Below are positions 51,896-62,646 of a DNA stretch of 64,000 nucleotides, in pieces. Origin of the DNA: Ferrimonas sediminicola (lineage in GTDB: Bacteria; Pseudomonadota; Gammaproteobacteria; Enterobacterales; Shewanellaceae); assembly GCF_005116715.1 (NCBI RefSeq), contig NZ_SWCI01000002.1:325120-389119 (forward strand), read 5' to 3'. The position numbers were made by a program, and so were the translations under genes. Position 1 is the first letter of the stretch; each line of letters begins with the position of its first letter. The notes under the pieces were generated by a model. The model was given only the letters and a program-made list of their open reading frames with translations, was not told the origin of the DNA and did no database searches.

Positions 51896-53971
<2,076 letters not shown>

Positions 53972-54087
53972 TCAAGATCACAACCACGTCGTGGGCGCCA
54001 CTTTAAAAAGCCTTACAATTGCAGTCTGACATGGGCGCTGGGCGCCTGTAATATAGAAAGGTCAATAGTTTAAGGATAGAGATACGC

Positions 54088-55920
54088 ATGCCTCAGAAAC
54101 GATCATTACCGGTTCGGCTGCTCGCCTTTGTGTGGTCCGCCATCAACGGTACCCGACGGCTGATCCTCAACCTGGTGTTCTTCGGGCTGCTGGCTGTCAT
54201 CCTGGTCGGCATCAGCCAGGACCAGGTGCCCCAGGTTCCCGAGGGGGCGGCACTGGTGCTGAACCTCGAAGGCAAACTGGTGGAGCAGCCGCGAGATATT
54301 GACCCCTTCAAGATGCTGGCCGGCGGCGCCGATGACGAGCAGGAGATCGTCATCGGTGACCTGCTCAAGGTGATCGAAGCCGCCGCCGAGGATGATCGCA
54401 TCGCCGGCATCGTACTGCGCCCCGGTGGCGTCCAAGGCGGCAGCGCCAAGCTGGAGCTGGTGGGCCGGGCCCTGGCCCGCTTCCGCGACAGCGGTAAACC
54501 GGTGATCGCCCAGTCCGGCTGGTACTCCCAGGGCCCCTACCTGCTGGCCACCTTCGCCGATGAGATTCAGCTCAACACCGCCGGTACCGTTGCCATCCAG
54601 GGGATGGGGATGTATCGCCTGTTCTACAAGGATCTGCTGGACAAGATTGGGGTCAAGACCCACCTGTTCCGCGTCGGCAAGTACAAATCCTTCGCCGAGA
54701 GCTATTACCTGAAAGAAATGTCCGAGCCGGCCAAAGAGGCCAACACCGCCCTGCTGGAAGACATCTGGGGTCGCTACAAGGCCACGGTCAACGCCAACCG
54801 CAGCCTGCCTGAGGGGCTGCTGGACCGCAACCTGGCGCAGCTGGAAGCCGCCCTGGAGGAGGTTGATGGCGACTTCAGCGATTACGCCCTGGCCAACGGC
54901 ATGGTCGACAGCGTCCTCACCTCGGTGCAGATGCGTGACCAGCTGTTTGAGCGTTTCGGCGCCAAGGCCGACGACGACAGCAAGTTCAACGGCATCGGCT
55001 GGGAGGATTACCTGGGTCAGATGCTGCCCGAGATCCAGCTGCCCGGTCGCGACCAGGTGGCGGTGGTGGTCGCCCAGGGTCCGATCCTGCCTGGTGACCA
55101 GCCGGCCGGGACCGTCGGCGGCTACTCCCTGTCCAAGTTGCTGCGCCAGGCCCGCGAGGATGACCAGGTGAAGGCGGTGGTGATCCGGGTCGACAGCCCC
55201 GGCGGCAGCGTGTTCGCCTCCGAGCAGATTCGTCAGGAGATCCTGGCGCTGAAGGCCGCCGGCAAGACCGTGGTCTCCTCCATGGGCTCGGTGGCAGCGT
55301 CCGGCGGCTACTGGATCTCCGCCAACGCCGACCGCATCTACGCCCAGCCGAACACCATCACCGGCTCCATCGGCATCATCGGCATCATCCAGACCTTCGA
55401 GGAGACCGCCAAGACCATCGGCGTCAACATGGACGGGGTGGGCACCACAGAGATGGCGGGACTGAACGTGTTCAAGCCCCTGCCCGACGCCTTCAAGCGG
55501 ATCATGCAGATGAACCTGAACAAGGGTTACGCCGACTTCATCAACCTGGTGTCCAGCGCCCGCGGCATCCCGGCCGAGCAGGTCGATGAGATGGCCCAGG
55601 GCCGGGTCTGGAGCGGCACCGCCGCCAAGGAGCTGGGACTGGTGGATGAGTTGGGCAGCCTGGATGACGCCGTCGCAGGCGCCGCCGAGATCGCCGGGCT
55701 CGGCGACTATGACCGGGTGCTGATCGAGAAGGAGCTGACTCCGGAGCAGCAGATCATCCGCGAGATCATGAAAAACGCCGCCATTGAGATGCCGGAGAGC
55801 GGCAACAGCCGCCTGATGAGCCTGCTCAAGCAGTCGGTGCTGGGTCCGCTACAGCAGCAGCTGACCCTCTCCGACCCGCAAAACGCCTACATGCTGTGCC
55901 TGGAGTGCAGCGAGCTTTAG
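54088..55920 (+). CDS. sppA: Signal peptide peptidase A (protease IV)
   Basis: A 610-residue membrane-bound serine protease that degrades cleaved signal peptides. One N-terminal anchor (about 20-42, LILNLVFFGLLAVILVGI), then two crotonase-like domains. The catalytic lysine lies in LFRVGKYKSFAESYYLKEMSEP (split) of the first domain and the serine in SSMGSVAASGGYWISANAD of the second, giving the Ser/Lys dyad across domains of the 67-kDa type. Single gene with a terminator. Confidence 0.95.
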   Translation: MPQKRSLPVRLLAFVWSAINGTRRLILNLVFFGLLAVILVGISQDQVPQVPEGAALVLNLEGKLVEQPRDIDPFKMLAGGADDEQEIVIGDLLKVIEAAAEDDRIAGIVLRPGGVQGGSAKLELVGRALARFRDSGKPVIAQSGWYSQGPYLLATFADEIQLNTAGTVAIQGMGMYRLFYKDLLDKIGVKTHLFRVGKYKSFAESYYLKEMSEPAKEANTALLEDIWGRYKATVNANRSLPEGLLDRNLAQLEAALEEVDGDFSDYALANGMVDSVLTSVQMRDQLFERFGAKADDDSKFNGIGWEDYLGQMLPEIQLPGRDQVAVVVAQGPILPGDQPAGTVGGYSLSKLLRQAREDDQVKAVVIRVDSPGGSVFASEQIRQEILALKAAGKTVVSSMGSVAASGGYWISANADRIYAQPNTITGSIGIIGIIQTFEETAKTIGVNMDGVGTTEMAGLNVFKPLPDAFKRIMQMNLNKGYADFINLVSSARGIPAEQVDEMAQGRVWSGTAAKELGLVDELGSLDDAVAGAAEIAGLGDYDRVLIEKELTPEQQIIREIMKNAAIEMPESGNSRLMSLLKQSVLGPLQQQLTLSDPQNAYMLCLECSEL

Positions 55921-55956
55921 GGCAGCGACATGCATGACGACGACCGTCGCCAGCCA

Positions 55957-55980
55957 GAGGCCTCCTTCGGGAGGCCTTTT
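55957..55980 (+). terminator. Rho-independent terminator of sppA
   Basis: AGGCCTCC/GGAGGCCT with a TTCG loop, then TTTT. The T-run is also part of the -35 box of the ansA promoter. Confidence 0.85.
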
Positions 55981-56007
55981 GCACTCCCCTGCCGCAGGGC
56001 CTATAAT
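55979..56007 (+). promoter_or_regulatory. ansA: Sigma70 promoter of ansA
   Basis: TTGCAC, exact 17-nt spacer, TATAAT, 31 bp before the ansA ATG. The -35 box begins inside the sppA terminator. Confidence 0.75.
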
Positions 56008-56038
56008 CCGGCCATCCCGGCCTACCCCTTTGAGCATA

Positions 56039-57049
56039 ATGACAAAAAAACGGATCTACATCGCCTATACCGGTGGCACCATCGGTATGCAGAAAACCGA
56101 CCAGGGCTACGCCCCCACCGCGGGCTTTTTGACCGAGCGGGTCAAGGCCAACCCCGAGTTCCAGCGGGAGGAGATGCCGGAGTTCGTCATCAACGAGTAT
56201 GACGTACTGATGGACTCGGCCAACATGACCCCGGAGGACTGGCAGCACATCGCCGACGACATCCAGGCCCGCTATGACCAGTTCGATGGTTTCGTGATCC
56301 TGCACGGCACCGATACCATGGCCTTCACCGCCTCCGCCCTCTCCTTCATGCTGGAGGGGCTGACCAAACCTGTGGTGGTGACCGGGTCCCAGATCCCCTT
56401 CGCCGAACTTAGATCCGATGGCCAGCACAACCTGCTGAATGCCCTCTACCTGGCCGCCAACCACCCCATCGGCGAGGTATGCCTGTTCTTCAACAACAAG
56501 TTGTTCCGCGGCAACCGCACCACCAAGGTCCACGCCGACGGCTTTGACGCCTTCGACAGCCCGAATCTGCCGCCACTGCTGGAAGCCGGGATCCACATCC
56601 AGTCCGGTCCCGGGGTGACCCTGCTGGAATCGACCGGCCCACTGCGAGTACATCCCATCACGCCCCAGCCGGTGGGAGTGGTGACCCTCTACCCGGGGAT
56701 CTCCTCCGAGGTGATCCGCAACATCCTGCAGCAGCCGGTCAAGGCCCTGATCCTGCTCTCGTTCGGCGTGGGTAATGCCCCGCAAAGACCCGAGTTGCTG
56801 GAGCTGTTTCGCGCCGCCCGCAAGCGCCAGGTGATCATCGTCAACCTGACCCAGTGCCTGCAGGGCAAGGTGAACATGAGCGGCTACGCCACCGGCAACG
56901 CCCTGTCCCGGGCCGGGGTGATCAGTGGCTACGACATGACCACCGAGGCGGCCCTGGCCAAGCTGCACTTCCTGCTAAGCCAGCCCCTGACCTTCCAGCA
57001 ACGCATCGACGCCATGGAGCAGAGCCTGCGCGGCGAACTGAGCCGCTAG
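56039..57049 (+). CDS. ansA: L-asparaginase I, cytoplasmic
   Basis: A 336-residue type I asparaginase that hydrolyses asparagine to aspartate and ammonia. ATG 56039 fits the family start MTKKRIYIAYTGGTIGM; longer frames upstream run through the promoter. The two catalytic threonines are in YTGGTIGM and HGTDTMAFTASALSFML, and VTGSQIPFAELRSDG with the lysine later are as in E. coli AnsA. There is no signal peptide, so it is the cytoplasmic isozyme. Confidence 0.93.
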   Translation: MTKKRIYIAYTGGTIGMQKTDQGYAPTAGFLTERVKANPEFQREEMPEFVINEYDVLMDSANMTPEDWQHIADDIQARYDQFDGFVILHGTDTMAFTASALSFMLEGLTKPVVVTGSQIPFAELRSDGQHNLLNALYLAANHPIGEVCLFFNNKLFRGNRTTKVHADGFDAFDSPNLPPLLEAGIHIQSGPGVTLLESTGPLRVHPITPQPVGVVTLYPGISSEVIRNILQQPVKALILLSFGVGNAPQRPELLELFRAARKRQVIIVNLTQCLQGKVNMSGYATGNALSRAGVISGYDMTTEAALAKLHFLLSQPLTFQQRIDAMEQSLRGELSR

Positions 57050-57060
57050 CCACCAAGGGC

Positions 57061-57084
57061 AAAAAGCCCCCGAAACGGGGGCTT
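57061..57084. terminator. Terminator between ansA and the nitroreductase gene
   Basis: AAGCCCCCG/CGGGGGCTT hairpin with an AAA loop. The minus strand has the better T-run (TTTTT), so it mainly serves the leftward gene. Confidence 0.75.
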
Positions 57085-57102
57085 GTCAGGGGTGGAGCCG
57101 GA

Positions 57103-58053
57103 CTAGGCCGGCCCCAGGACACTGTCCAGGGTGCGTCTCGGGGTCGGCTCACTCGCCCGCAGCGGGCGCCCAACCCTGAGCAGGATCTGCGGCGTTCCCT
57201 GGCCGACCACCGACGCCAAGCGCTGCCGGATCGGCGCCACCTGCATCACCTGGTTGAAAAAGGACGCCTGGTAACCCTGCTCGCAGGCCCCCAGCAACAG
57301 CTTCTGCAACGCCTGCCCGGCCTGCAACCACTCCCGCGATGTGTCTCCTTCGGTGAAAAGCATCGCCAACATGGGCGCCTTCTCCAGCAGCTCGCTGTCT
57401 CTCCTGGCCATCAATGCCCCCAGGTTGAGCCAGCGGACCGCGGCCCGGGCCAGGAACACCCAGGGCCGGGGTACCCCGAGCCCCTCTCCCCGAACATAGG
57501 GGTGCATCCACTTGGCCAGCTCCCGGCGCCACCTCGGGTCGGCCCAGAGCGTTCTGTCGCCCTCGGCCACCAGTTGGGCCAGTTGCCGGCGCACGCCTTC
57601 GTCGGTAATGGGCAGGAGACGGGCGCCCTCCTGCGCCACCAGTTTGGCCAGTGTCCCCCCCAGGCCCGGCGCCGGCAGGTCCCGGGCGTAGCCGCCCCGA
57701 TCGGTATGGCGCGCCTGAATCAGTGCTGCCAGCCTGGCTTCCGGCGTCGCGACAGGGCGGTTGCCATCCGCCCGCAGTCGCGCGAGCAGATCGGGATCAT
57801 CGGCATCGGGGAGCAGCTGCAGATCGAGGGCGACCCCCTGCTGGAGAGCCGTCAGCCGCAGGTTCATCAGCGCACAGCCGCAGCTGATCAGCAGCTCCCT
57901 GTCGTTGGGGTCATTGATGGGCAGGGCGCGGCTGCGGTCTGCCAGCATCTCCAACCGGTCACCCTGGACGCGAAAGCGCCACGGCTGAGAGTTATGACTG
58001 GAAGGCGCCAGTGCGGCACTGTGCACCAGCTTGCGGGCAATCTCTTTATCCAT
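57103..58053 (-). CDS. Nitroreductase-family protein (Acg-like)
   Basis: The ATG at 58053 follows GGGAGGT. The 316-residue protein starts like FMN nitroreductases (LVHSAALAPSSHNSQPWRFRV) and has ARHTDRGGYARDLPAP, which in the Acg/twin nitroreductase group precedes the second, degenerate half. The C-terminal part contains WLQAGQALQKLLLGACEQGYQASFFNQ and a final PQILLRVGRP. Whether both halves bind FMN is not clear. Role unknown; some relatives are dormancy-linked flavin-storage proteins. Confidence 0.72.
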   Translation of the reverse strand: MDKEIARKLVHSAALAPSSHNSQPWRFRVQGDRLEMLADRSRALPINDPNDRELLISCGCALMNLRLTALQQGVALDLQLLPDADDPDLLARLRADGNRPVATPEARLAALIQARHTDRGGYARDLPAPGLGGTLAKLVAQEGARLLPITDEGVRRQLAQLVAEGDRTLWADPRWRRELAKWMHPYVRGEGLGVPRPWVFLARAAVRWLNLGALMARRDSELLEKAPMLAMLFTEGDTSREWLQAGQALQKLLLGACEQGYQASFFNQVMQVAPIRQRLASVVGQGTPQILLRVGRPLRASEPTPRRTLDSVLGPA

Positions 58054-58188
58054 GGGACCTCCCAATTCGATGCGCCATCAACCCAAATTTAATCGGTAAC
58101 CGATCAGAGCGACAGGGAAACTTGACCGACAGAGGTAGTCGGTACCCGCGGTCACCGCAACCCACGGGAAACATTAAGGCTTATATCA

Positions 58189-58623
58189 TTATGAACCCGA
58201 TATCAGCGGGATGCAGACCAATACCGTCAAGGCAAACAAGGGGATATTGGAGAGCACGTACACCACAAACCTCAGCTGCACCCGGTTCCCCAGCGCCTGC
58301 ACCAGGCTGTGGATCACCCTGAGCAGCACATAGGCCCAGGCCAGGGCCAACACCAGGGCGCCCTGCTCCCCCAACCAGGCCAGGCACAGGATCAGCGGAT
58401 AGAACAGGGTGGGCTGCTCCATCAGGTGGTTGTAGTTGTCCGCCTTCCAGCGGACCCGGGCGGGCAACTGGTCCATCTGCCGGCCACGGGGGGCCTGTGG
58501 GTCCAACTTCATGCCGGCTTCGAGGATGGCGGGCACCCGGGTGAGGTACATCCACAGCCACATCATCAGTGACCAGGCGATCAGGGCGACCACCGGCCCA
58601 AGCAGCGGGGTGGGTTCGGGCAT
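58189..58623 (-). CDS. MAPEG-family membrane protein
   Basis: A 144-residue membrane protein with four hydrophobic segments (about 8-28, 72-86, 88-105, 122-142). The diagnostic loop RVRWKADNYNHLMEQPTLFYPL identifies the MAPEG superfamily (membrane-associated proteins in eicosanoid and glutathione metabolism). In bacteria these may bind glutathione. No start problem: ATG follows GGGAGTTGATATGCC-like sequence. 100 bp separate it from the EAL gene. Confidence 0.85.
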   Translation of the reverse strand: MPEPTPLLGPVVALIAWSLMMWLWMYLTRVPAILEAGMKLDPQAPRGRQMDQLPARVRWKADNYNHLMEQPTLFYPLILCLAWLGEQGALVLALAWAYVLLRVIHSLVQALGNRVQLRFVVYVLSNIPLFALTVLVCIPLISGS

Positions 58624-58722
58624 ATCAACTCCCTGTCGATAAAATGGGCTAGGGTTTCAGTAACTCACACCTTAGGAAAAGGGTCAACCCGGCCCTGAAT
58701 CAGGGCAGTGCCGCTGCAGGCA

Positions 58723-59994
58723 TTACAGGACGGCCACCTCGTCTAGGCTGGCACGCTGCTCGCGCACCAGCCTCTGCTCCACCAGGTAGTGCTCCAGTTC
58801 ATGGAGCATCTGCATCACCAGGTCCGACTGCCGCGACAGTTTGCGCACCAGTGCCGTCAGTTGCTGGCCAGTGTGGCCACCGTCGACCGCCACCATCAGC
58901 TCTGCCAGGGTGTGGTGCAGATCCTTGTGGCTCTGATGGAGCTTATTAAACCAGATGGTGTTAGAGAAGCACCGGCCCGGTCCGTAGAGCCACTTCCCCA
59001 GGCGGCACTGAGTATGGTGCGCTTCCGGCCAGCTGAACCCTTGGACGTCGGAGATCATGTCCAGGTAGTAGACGCTGTCGATCACCGACTTACGCCACTG
59101 AATATGGTCGAGTTGGGCCATATGCAGCATGCCGAGCAGTTGCGACGGCCAGTGACGCCCCTCCTTGAGAAAACTGAGGAAGCTGGCCATGGGCAGCGGC
59201 GGGCTGATCCAGTATCCCTGGGCCACGCTGCATCCGGTGTTTTGCAGCAACCGGTAGCAGGACTCGGTCTCCACCCCCTCGGCGACGATATCCAGATCCA
59301 TGTTGTGGGCCATCTGGATGCTGGACTGGACGATGGAGAGCTCCTTTTCGGACTGTTCGACCTGGCTGATGATGGATTTGTCGATTTTGATGGTACTGAA
59401 GGGCCAGCGGGCCAGGGTGCCCAGGTTGGAGAAGCCGCGGCAGTAGTCATCCATCACCAGGCGAATGCCCAGCGTCTTCAGCGTGTTCAGGTTGTCGATC
59501 ACCACCGGACAGTCGTTGAGCACCACGGTTTCTGTCAGCTCGATCTCCAGTTGCTCAGGGATGATCTCGCCCCGCTCTATCGCCGCCATCAGCAGGTTCA
59601 CCAGCTTGCGGTTCTGAAAGTCGTGGGCGGATACGTTGAAAGAGATGGGCAGAGGCACACCCCGTTGGTTGATCCGGTCAATATCCTCGATAAGGCGTTG
59701 GACCATGCACAGGGTCAGCCGGTTGATGAAGCCGTTGGACTCAGCCTGGGGAATGAAGGCACCGGGCAGCACCAGGGTGCCGTCCGGCTTGATCCAGCGA
59801 ATCAGGGCTTCGGCGCCACAGATCTCTCCGGTGACCATGGAGACCTTTGGCTGGTAGTAGAACTCAAACTCCCGCTTGTGCAGCGCGCTTTCCAGTTCGC
59901 GTCTTGTTATGGCCCTGGCGCTCATAGAGATGTCCAATGTTGGTGGCAAAGTGGCTGGCGGTAACCTTGTGGTCCCGCCCAATGTCCCTAGCAT
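58723..59994 (-). CDS. EAL-domain c-di-GMP phosphodiesterase with C-terminal CZB domain
   Basis: A 423-residue cytoplasmic protein. Residues about 30-270 form an EAL domain with the key residues in place: AEALIRW, NVSAHDF, ELTET, VMDDYCRGFSNL (the usual DDFGTGYSSL altered), KIDKSII, AEGVETE, AQGYW. Residues about 300-400 match a CZB zinc-binding domain: HHTQCRLGKWLYGPG, then HQSHKDLHHTLAELM. CZB usually tunes chemoreceptors or diguanylate cyclases (DgcZ) with zinc; here it is fused to a phosphodiesterase. ATG 59994 has GAGGGACAAGG upstream; ATG 59925 is an alternative nearer the domain. Confidence 0.85.
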   Translation of the reverse strand: MLGTLGGTTRLPPATLPPTLDISMSARAITRRELESALHKREFEFYYQPKVSMVTGEICGAEALIRWIKPDGTLVLPGAFIPQAESNGFINRLTLCMVQRLIEDIDRINQRGVPLPISFNVSAHDFQNRKLVNLLMAAIERGEIIPEQLEIELTETVVLNDCPVVIDNLNTLKTLGIRLVMDDYCRGFSNLGTLARWPFSTIKIDKSIISQVEQSEKELSIVQSSIQMAHNMDLDIVAEGVETESCYRLLQNTGCSVAQGYWISPPLPMASFLSFLKEGRHWPSQLLGMLHMAQLDHIQWRKSVIDSVYYLDMISDVQGFSWPEAHHTQCRLGKWLYGPGRCFSNTIWFNKLHQSHKDLHHTLAELMVAVDGGHTGQQLTALVRKLSRQSDLVMQMLHELEHYLVEQRLVREQRASLDEVAVL

Positions 59995-60250
59995 CCTTGT
60001 CCCTCAAAGCGCCCGAACAATGTTATATATGTTCAGCAACTTCAATAAGTTGTACCGCGCTCTCTTAGGCTGACTGAAACTCTAATTTCTAAAATCTGCA
60101 ATCGATAGTGCGCAGATCTCAGTTTTAGCCAAGACAGTTGTAAAAAAGGCCAACCACGGAAATATTCCCCATTATTCCGCGGCCGCACCGACAAATCCGG
60201 TTCGAATGATTCCACAGATAATCGCAACACCGGCCATCATCAGCGGCGGT

Positions 60251-60985
60251 TCAGCCCGGTGCTCCCAAGCCCATCAGTCCCATCAGCCAGGGCAAGAACA
60301 CACCGTTTAGCAGGGCGGACAGTGCCATGGTCAGCCCGGAGAAGGACCCTGCCTGCACGCCGATCTGGAAGGCCCGGGCGGTGCCGATGCCATGACCGGC
60401 CAGCCCCAAGGCGATCCCCTGGATGCGCTCGTCCGCGATCCCCAGGCGGCGAAATACCCAGGGACCGAGGATCGCCCCGATGATGCCGGTGGTCACCACG
60501 ATGAAGGCGGTCAGGGAGGGCTCCCCGCCCACGGCCTCGGTGATCCCCATGGCCACCGGGGTGGTCACCGACTTGGGGGCCAGTGACTTCAGGGTGATCT
60601 CGTCGGCGCCGAGCAGCGCGGCGGTGATCAGGGCACTGGCGGCGCTCAGCAGCGATCCCAGCACCAACACCACCCCCAAAGGCAACAGCAGCGCCCTGAG
60701 GCGGGCCAGTTGCTGGTACAGGGGAACCGCCAGGGCGACGATCGCCGGCCCCAGCAGGAAGTGGACGAACTGGGCCCCTTCGAAGTAGTGGCGATAGGGG
60801 ATGTCCGCCAGCAGCAGCACCAGGATGATCAGGGTGCAGGAGACCGCCACCGGATTCAGCAGAGGGGTACTGCCGCAGCGACGGTGAAGCTCACAGGCAA
60901 ACTGATAGGCCAGCAGGGTCAGCAGCAACCCCAGCAGGGGACTGGCGGCCAGGTAGAGCCAGATGGCGTCCAACTCAGCGCTCAT
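60251..60985 (-). CDS. lrgB: LrgB/CidB-family membrane protein
   Basis: A 244-residue protein with about eight membrane segments and the LrgB-type core LKSLAPKSVTTPVAMGITE and GHGIGTARAFQIG. With LrgA-like partners these proteins form holin-like or carrier complexes (CidAB/LrgAB; YohJK in E. coli). The ATG overlaps the end of the upstream lrgA gene by 11 bases. Confidence 0.9.
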   Translation of the reverse strand: MSAELDAIWLYLAASPLLGLLLTLLAYQFACELHRRCGSTPLLNPVAVSCTLIILVLLLADIPYRHYFEGAQFVHFLLGPAIVALAVPLYQQLARLRALLLPLGVVLVLGSLLSAASALITAALLGADEITLKSLAPKSVTTPVAMGITEAVGGEPSLTAFIVVTTGIIGAILGPWVFRRLGIADERIQGIALGLAGHGIGTARAFQIGVQAGSFSGLTMALSALLNGVFLPWLMGLMGLGAPG

Positions 60986-61331
60986 CGACGGTGCTCCCCA
61001 GCAGCCACTTCATCAGCAGGGCGCTCACCGCCAGGGTCAGCAGGGTGCTGACCACCATCGCCGCGACGATGGCCATCCCCTGCTGCTGCAGGGTCGGCAC
61101 ATGGGTGATCACCCCCACGCCAGCGGGCACGAACAGCAGAGAGAGGTGTCCCAGCAGGGTGGCCGACACCCCCTCCAGCCCCCGCGCCAGCCTGCGGTTG
61201 GCCACCAGGGTACAGAACAGCATCAGCATCCCCATCAGCGGCCCTGGCAACGGCAACCCCAGCAGCCGTACGCTCACCTCTCCCGCCAGTTGATAGACAA
61301 GAATCAGACTAAATCCATTTACAACACTCAC
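60975..61331 (-). CDS. lrgA: LrgA/CidA-family membrane protein
   Basis: A 118-residue protein with four membrane segments. LPLPGPLMGMLMLF and LLFVPAGVGVITH are hallmarks of the LrgA/CidA/YohJ family. It is paired and overlapped with lrgB. Start ATG at 61331 has no strong ribosome site; the frame fits the family length (about 120). Confidence 0.9.
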   Translation of the reverse strand: MSVVNGFSLILVYQLAGEVSVRLLGLPLPGPLMGMLMLFCTLVANRRLARGLEGVSATLLGHLSLLFVPAGVGVITHVPTLQQQGMAIVAAMVVSTLLTLAVSALLMKWLLGSTVDER

Positions 61332-61410
61332 CGATCGCCTCGCAACATCCTGTTGACGCTTTCAATCTCGCCGGGAGGGGTCAGCGGGCCCCTCGCGCCT
61401 TTTCACCCCG

Positions 61411-61875
61411 TCAGTGATGCTCCCCTCTGGCCCTGTAGGCCCGGGTGCCCCACAGCGGCACGGTGGACAGCGAATGCTTGTAGCTGCCCTTGGTCTCCTT
61501 GGTGCTGTAGGCGATGTAGAGCAGAGTCTGGTTGTCAGCATCGAGGATTCGCCTGATCTTGAGGCTCTTGAACAGCACGCTCTTGGACTTTTTGAACACC
61601 ACCTCGCCAGACTTGCCCTTGTCGATGGCGGCGATCATCTGTGGGGTGATCTCGCCGGTCTGGCGACAGGCGATCCCCATGTCACTGGGATCGGCAAGAT
61701 CCAGATCCGCCTCGACGTTGGAGATGTGACAGGTCACGCCGGTCACTATGGGGTCCCGCAACACCTCCACCTTGATGTCCTTGGTGGTAAACAGTCCCAG
61801 GGAGACATCCCCCACCTCGTTGTTGTCACAGCCGCCGAGGGCCAGGGCCGCGACGGCCAGCATCCAGGCTCTCAT
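61411..61875 (-). CDS. creA: CreA-family lipoprotein
   Basis: A 154-residue protein with a short signal peptide and lipobox ALGGC (C16). The CreA signature is in GLFTTKDIKVEVLRDPIVTGVTCHIS (split over 27-52), DPSDMGIACRQTGEI and FKKSKSVLFKSLKIRRI. Function unknown; in E. coli creA heads the creABCD locus, but here creBCD is absent. It is followed closely upstream by yeaC (3 bp), so both are one unit. Confidence 0.9.
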   Translation of the reverse strand: MRAWMLAVAALALGGCDNNEVGDVSLGLFTTKDIKVEVLRDPIVTGVTCHISNVEADLDLADPSDMGIACRQTGEITPQMIAAIDKGKSGEVVFKKSKSVLFKSLKIRRILDADNQTLLYIAYSTKETKGSYKHSLSTVPLWGTRAYRARGEHH

Positions 61876-61878
61876 CGG

Positions 61879-62151
61879 CTACTCCGGTTTCAGGCGGGTG
61901 ATCTGGTTATCGTCGAACTGGTGCTTGAGCACATCCTTGGAGAGATGGTTGATCTCGCCATCGCGACCAACGGTCAGGTGCTGGTTGTCGGTGTTGTGGT
62001 TTGACTGCCACAGGATCAGCGCCTGCATGGCGGCCTCGCGCTGTTCCTCCGTCACCCTGGTGCCATCGGGCCACTTGCCAATCTCCACCGCCGTCTGCAG
62101 TTTATGCGCCAGTTCCGGATCCATGCTGGCCGCCAGTTGTTGCCACTCCAT
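61879..62151 (-). CDS. yeaC: YeaC-like protein (DUF1315)
   Basis: A 90-residue soluble protein with KLQTAVEIGKWPDGTRVTEEQREAAMQALILWQ split around residues 18-50, the DUF1315 core of E. coli YeaC. Role unknown. It lies between the zinc-ribbon gene (2 bp gap) and creA (3 bp gap), so the three genes are co-transcribed. Confidence 0.85.
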   Translation of the reverse strand: MEWQQLAASMDPELAHKLQTAVEIGKWPDGTRVTEEQREAAMQALILWQSNHNTDNQHLTVGRDGEINHLSKDVLKHQFDDNQITRLKPE

Positions 62152-62153
62152 TG

Positions 62154-62474
62154 TTATCCCCTCTTGTTCAACGCAATTCTTACCCGGGTCACCAGATAAC
62201 CCACGAAACCCACGGCCATCAGGCCGATGCCGGCGGGCTTACGCCAGTTCTCTGCCTGTTCGCCGCCCCAGAACCACAGGGCAAAGCCGCCGACAAAGGC
62301 CAGCAGGGCCAGGAAGCTGTGATTCATCAGCTGGGTTTTCCTGTTGATGGAGGCGATGCGCTGGGCCGATTCAATCTGTTCGCTGTTACCATCGAGCACC
62401 ACTTTGCAGTGGCTGCAACTTTTTGCCTTGTCCGAGATGCGTTTGCCACAGGCGGGGCAATCAATTAACGCCAT
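62154..62474 (-). CDS. Zinc-ribbon membrane protein
   Basis: ATG 62474 follows AAGGAG. The 106-residue product has a zinc ribbon at the N-terminus, CPACGKR...CSHCKVV, and two membrane segments (about 52-68 and 80-98) joined by a charged loop. Such small proteins are usually of unknown function. First gene of the three-gene unit with yeaC and creA. Confidence 0.75.
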   Translation of the reverse strand: MALIDCPACGKRISDKAKSCSHCKVVLDGNSEQIESAQRIASINRKTQLMNHSFLALLAFVGGFALWFWGGEQAENWRKPAGIGLMAVGFVGYLVTRVRIALNKRG

Positions 62475-62604
62475 GTCCACTCCTTGTCATCTGGGCTCCG
62501 ACCGGCGCAGGTCGGGGCTGTCATGCGCCGCCCACTATTACAGAGGCGATTGCCAAGGTAAAGGGTTTCGTCGCCCGCGCCCTGCCGGTGCCGGGCCGCA
62601 AACA

Positions 62605-62632
62605 AAAACGCCGCCCTCAGGAGCGGCGTTTT
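62605..62632. terminator. Bidirectional terminator
   Basis: AACGCCGC/GCGGCGTT with an 8-nt loop, preceded by A-rich and followed by TTTT. On the minus strand it ends the symporter gene. Confidence 0.8.
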
Positions 62633-62646
62633 ACCAGGGTTTGGCA

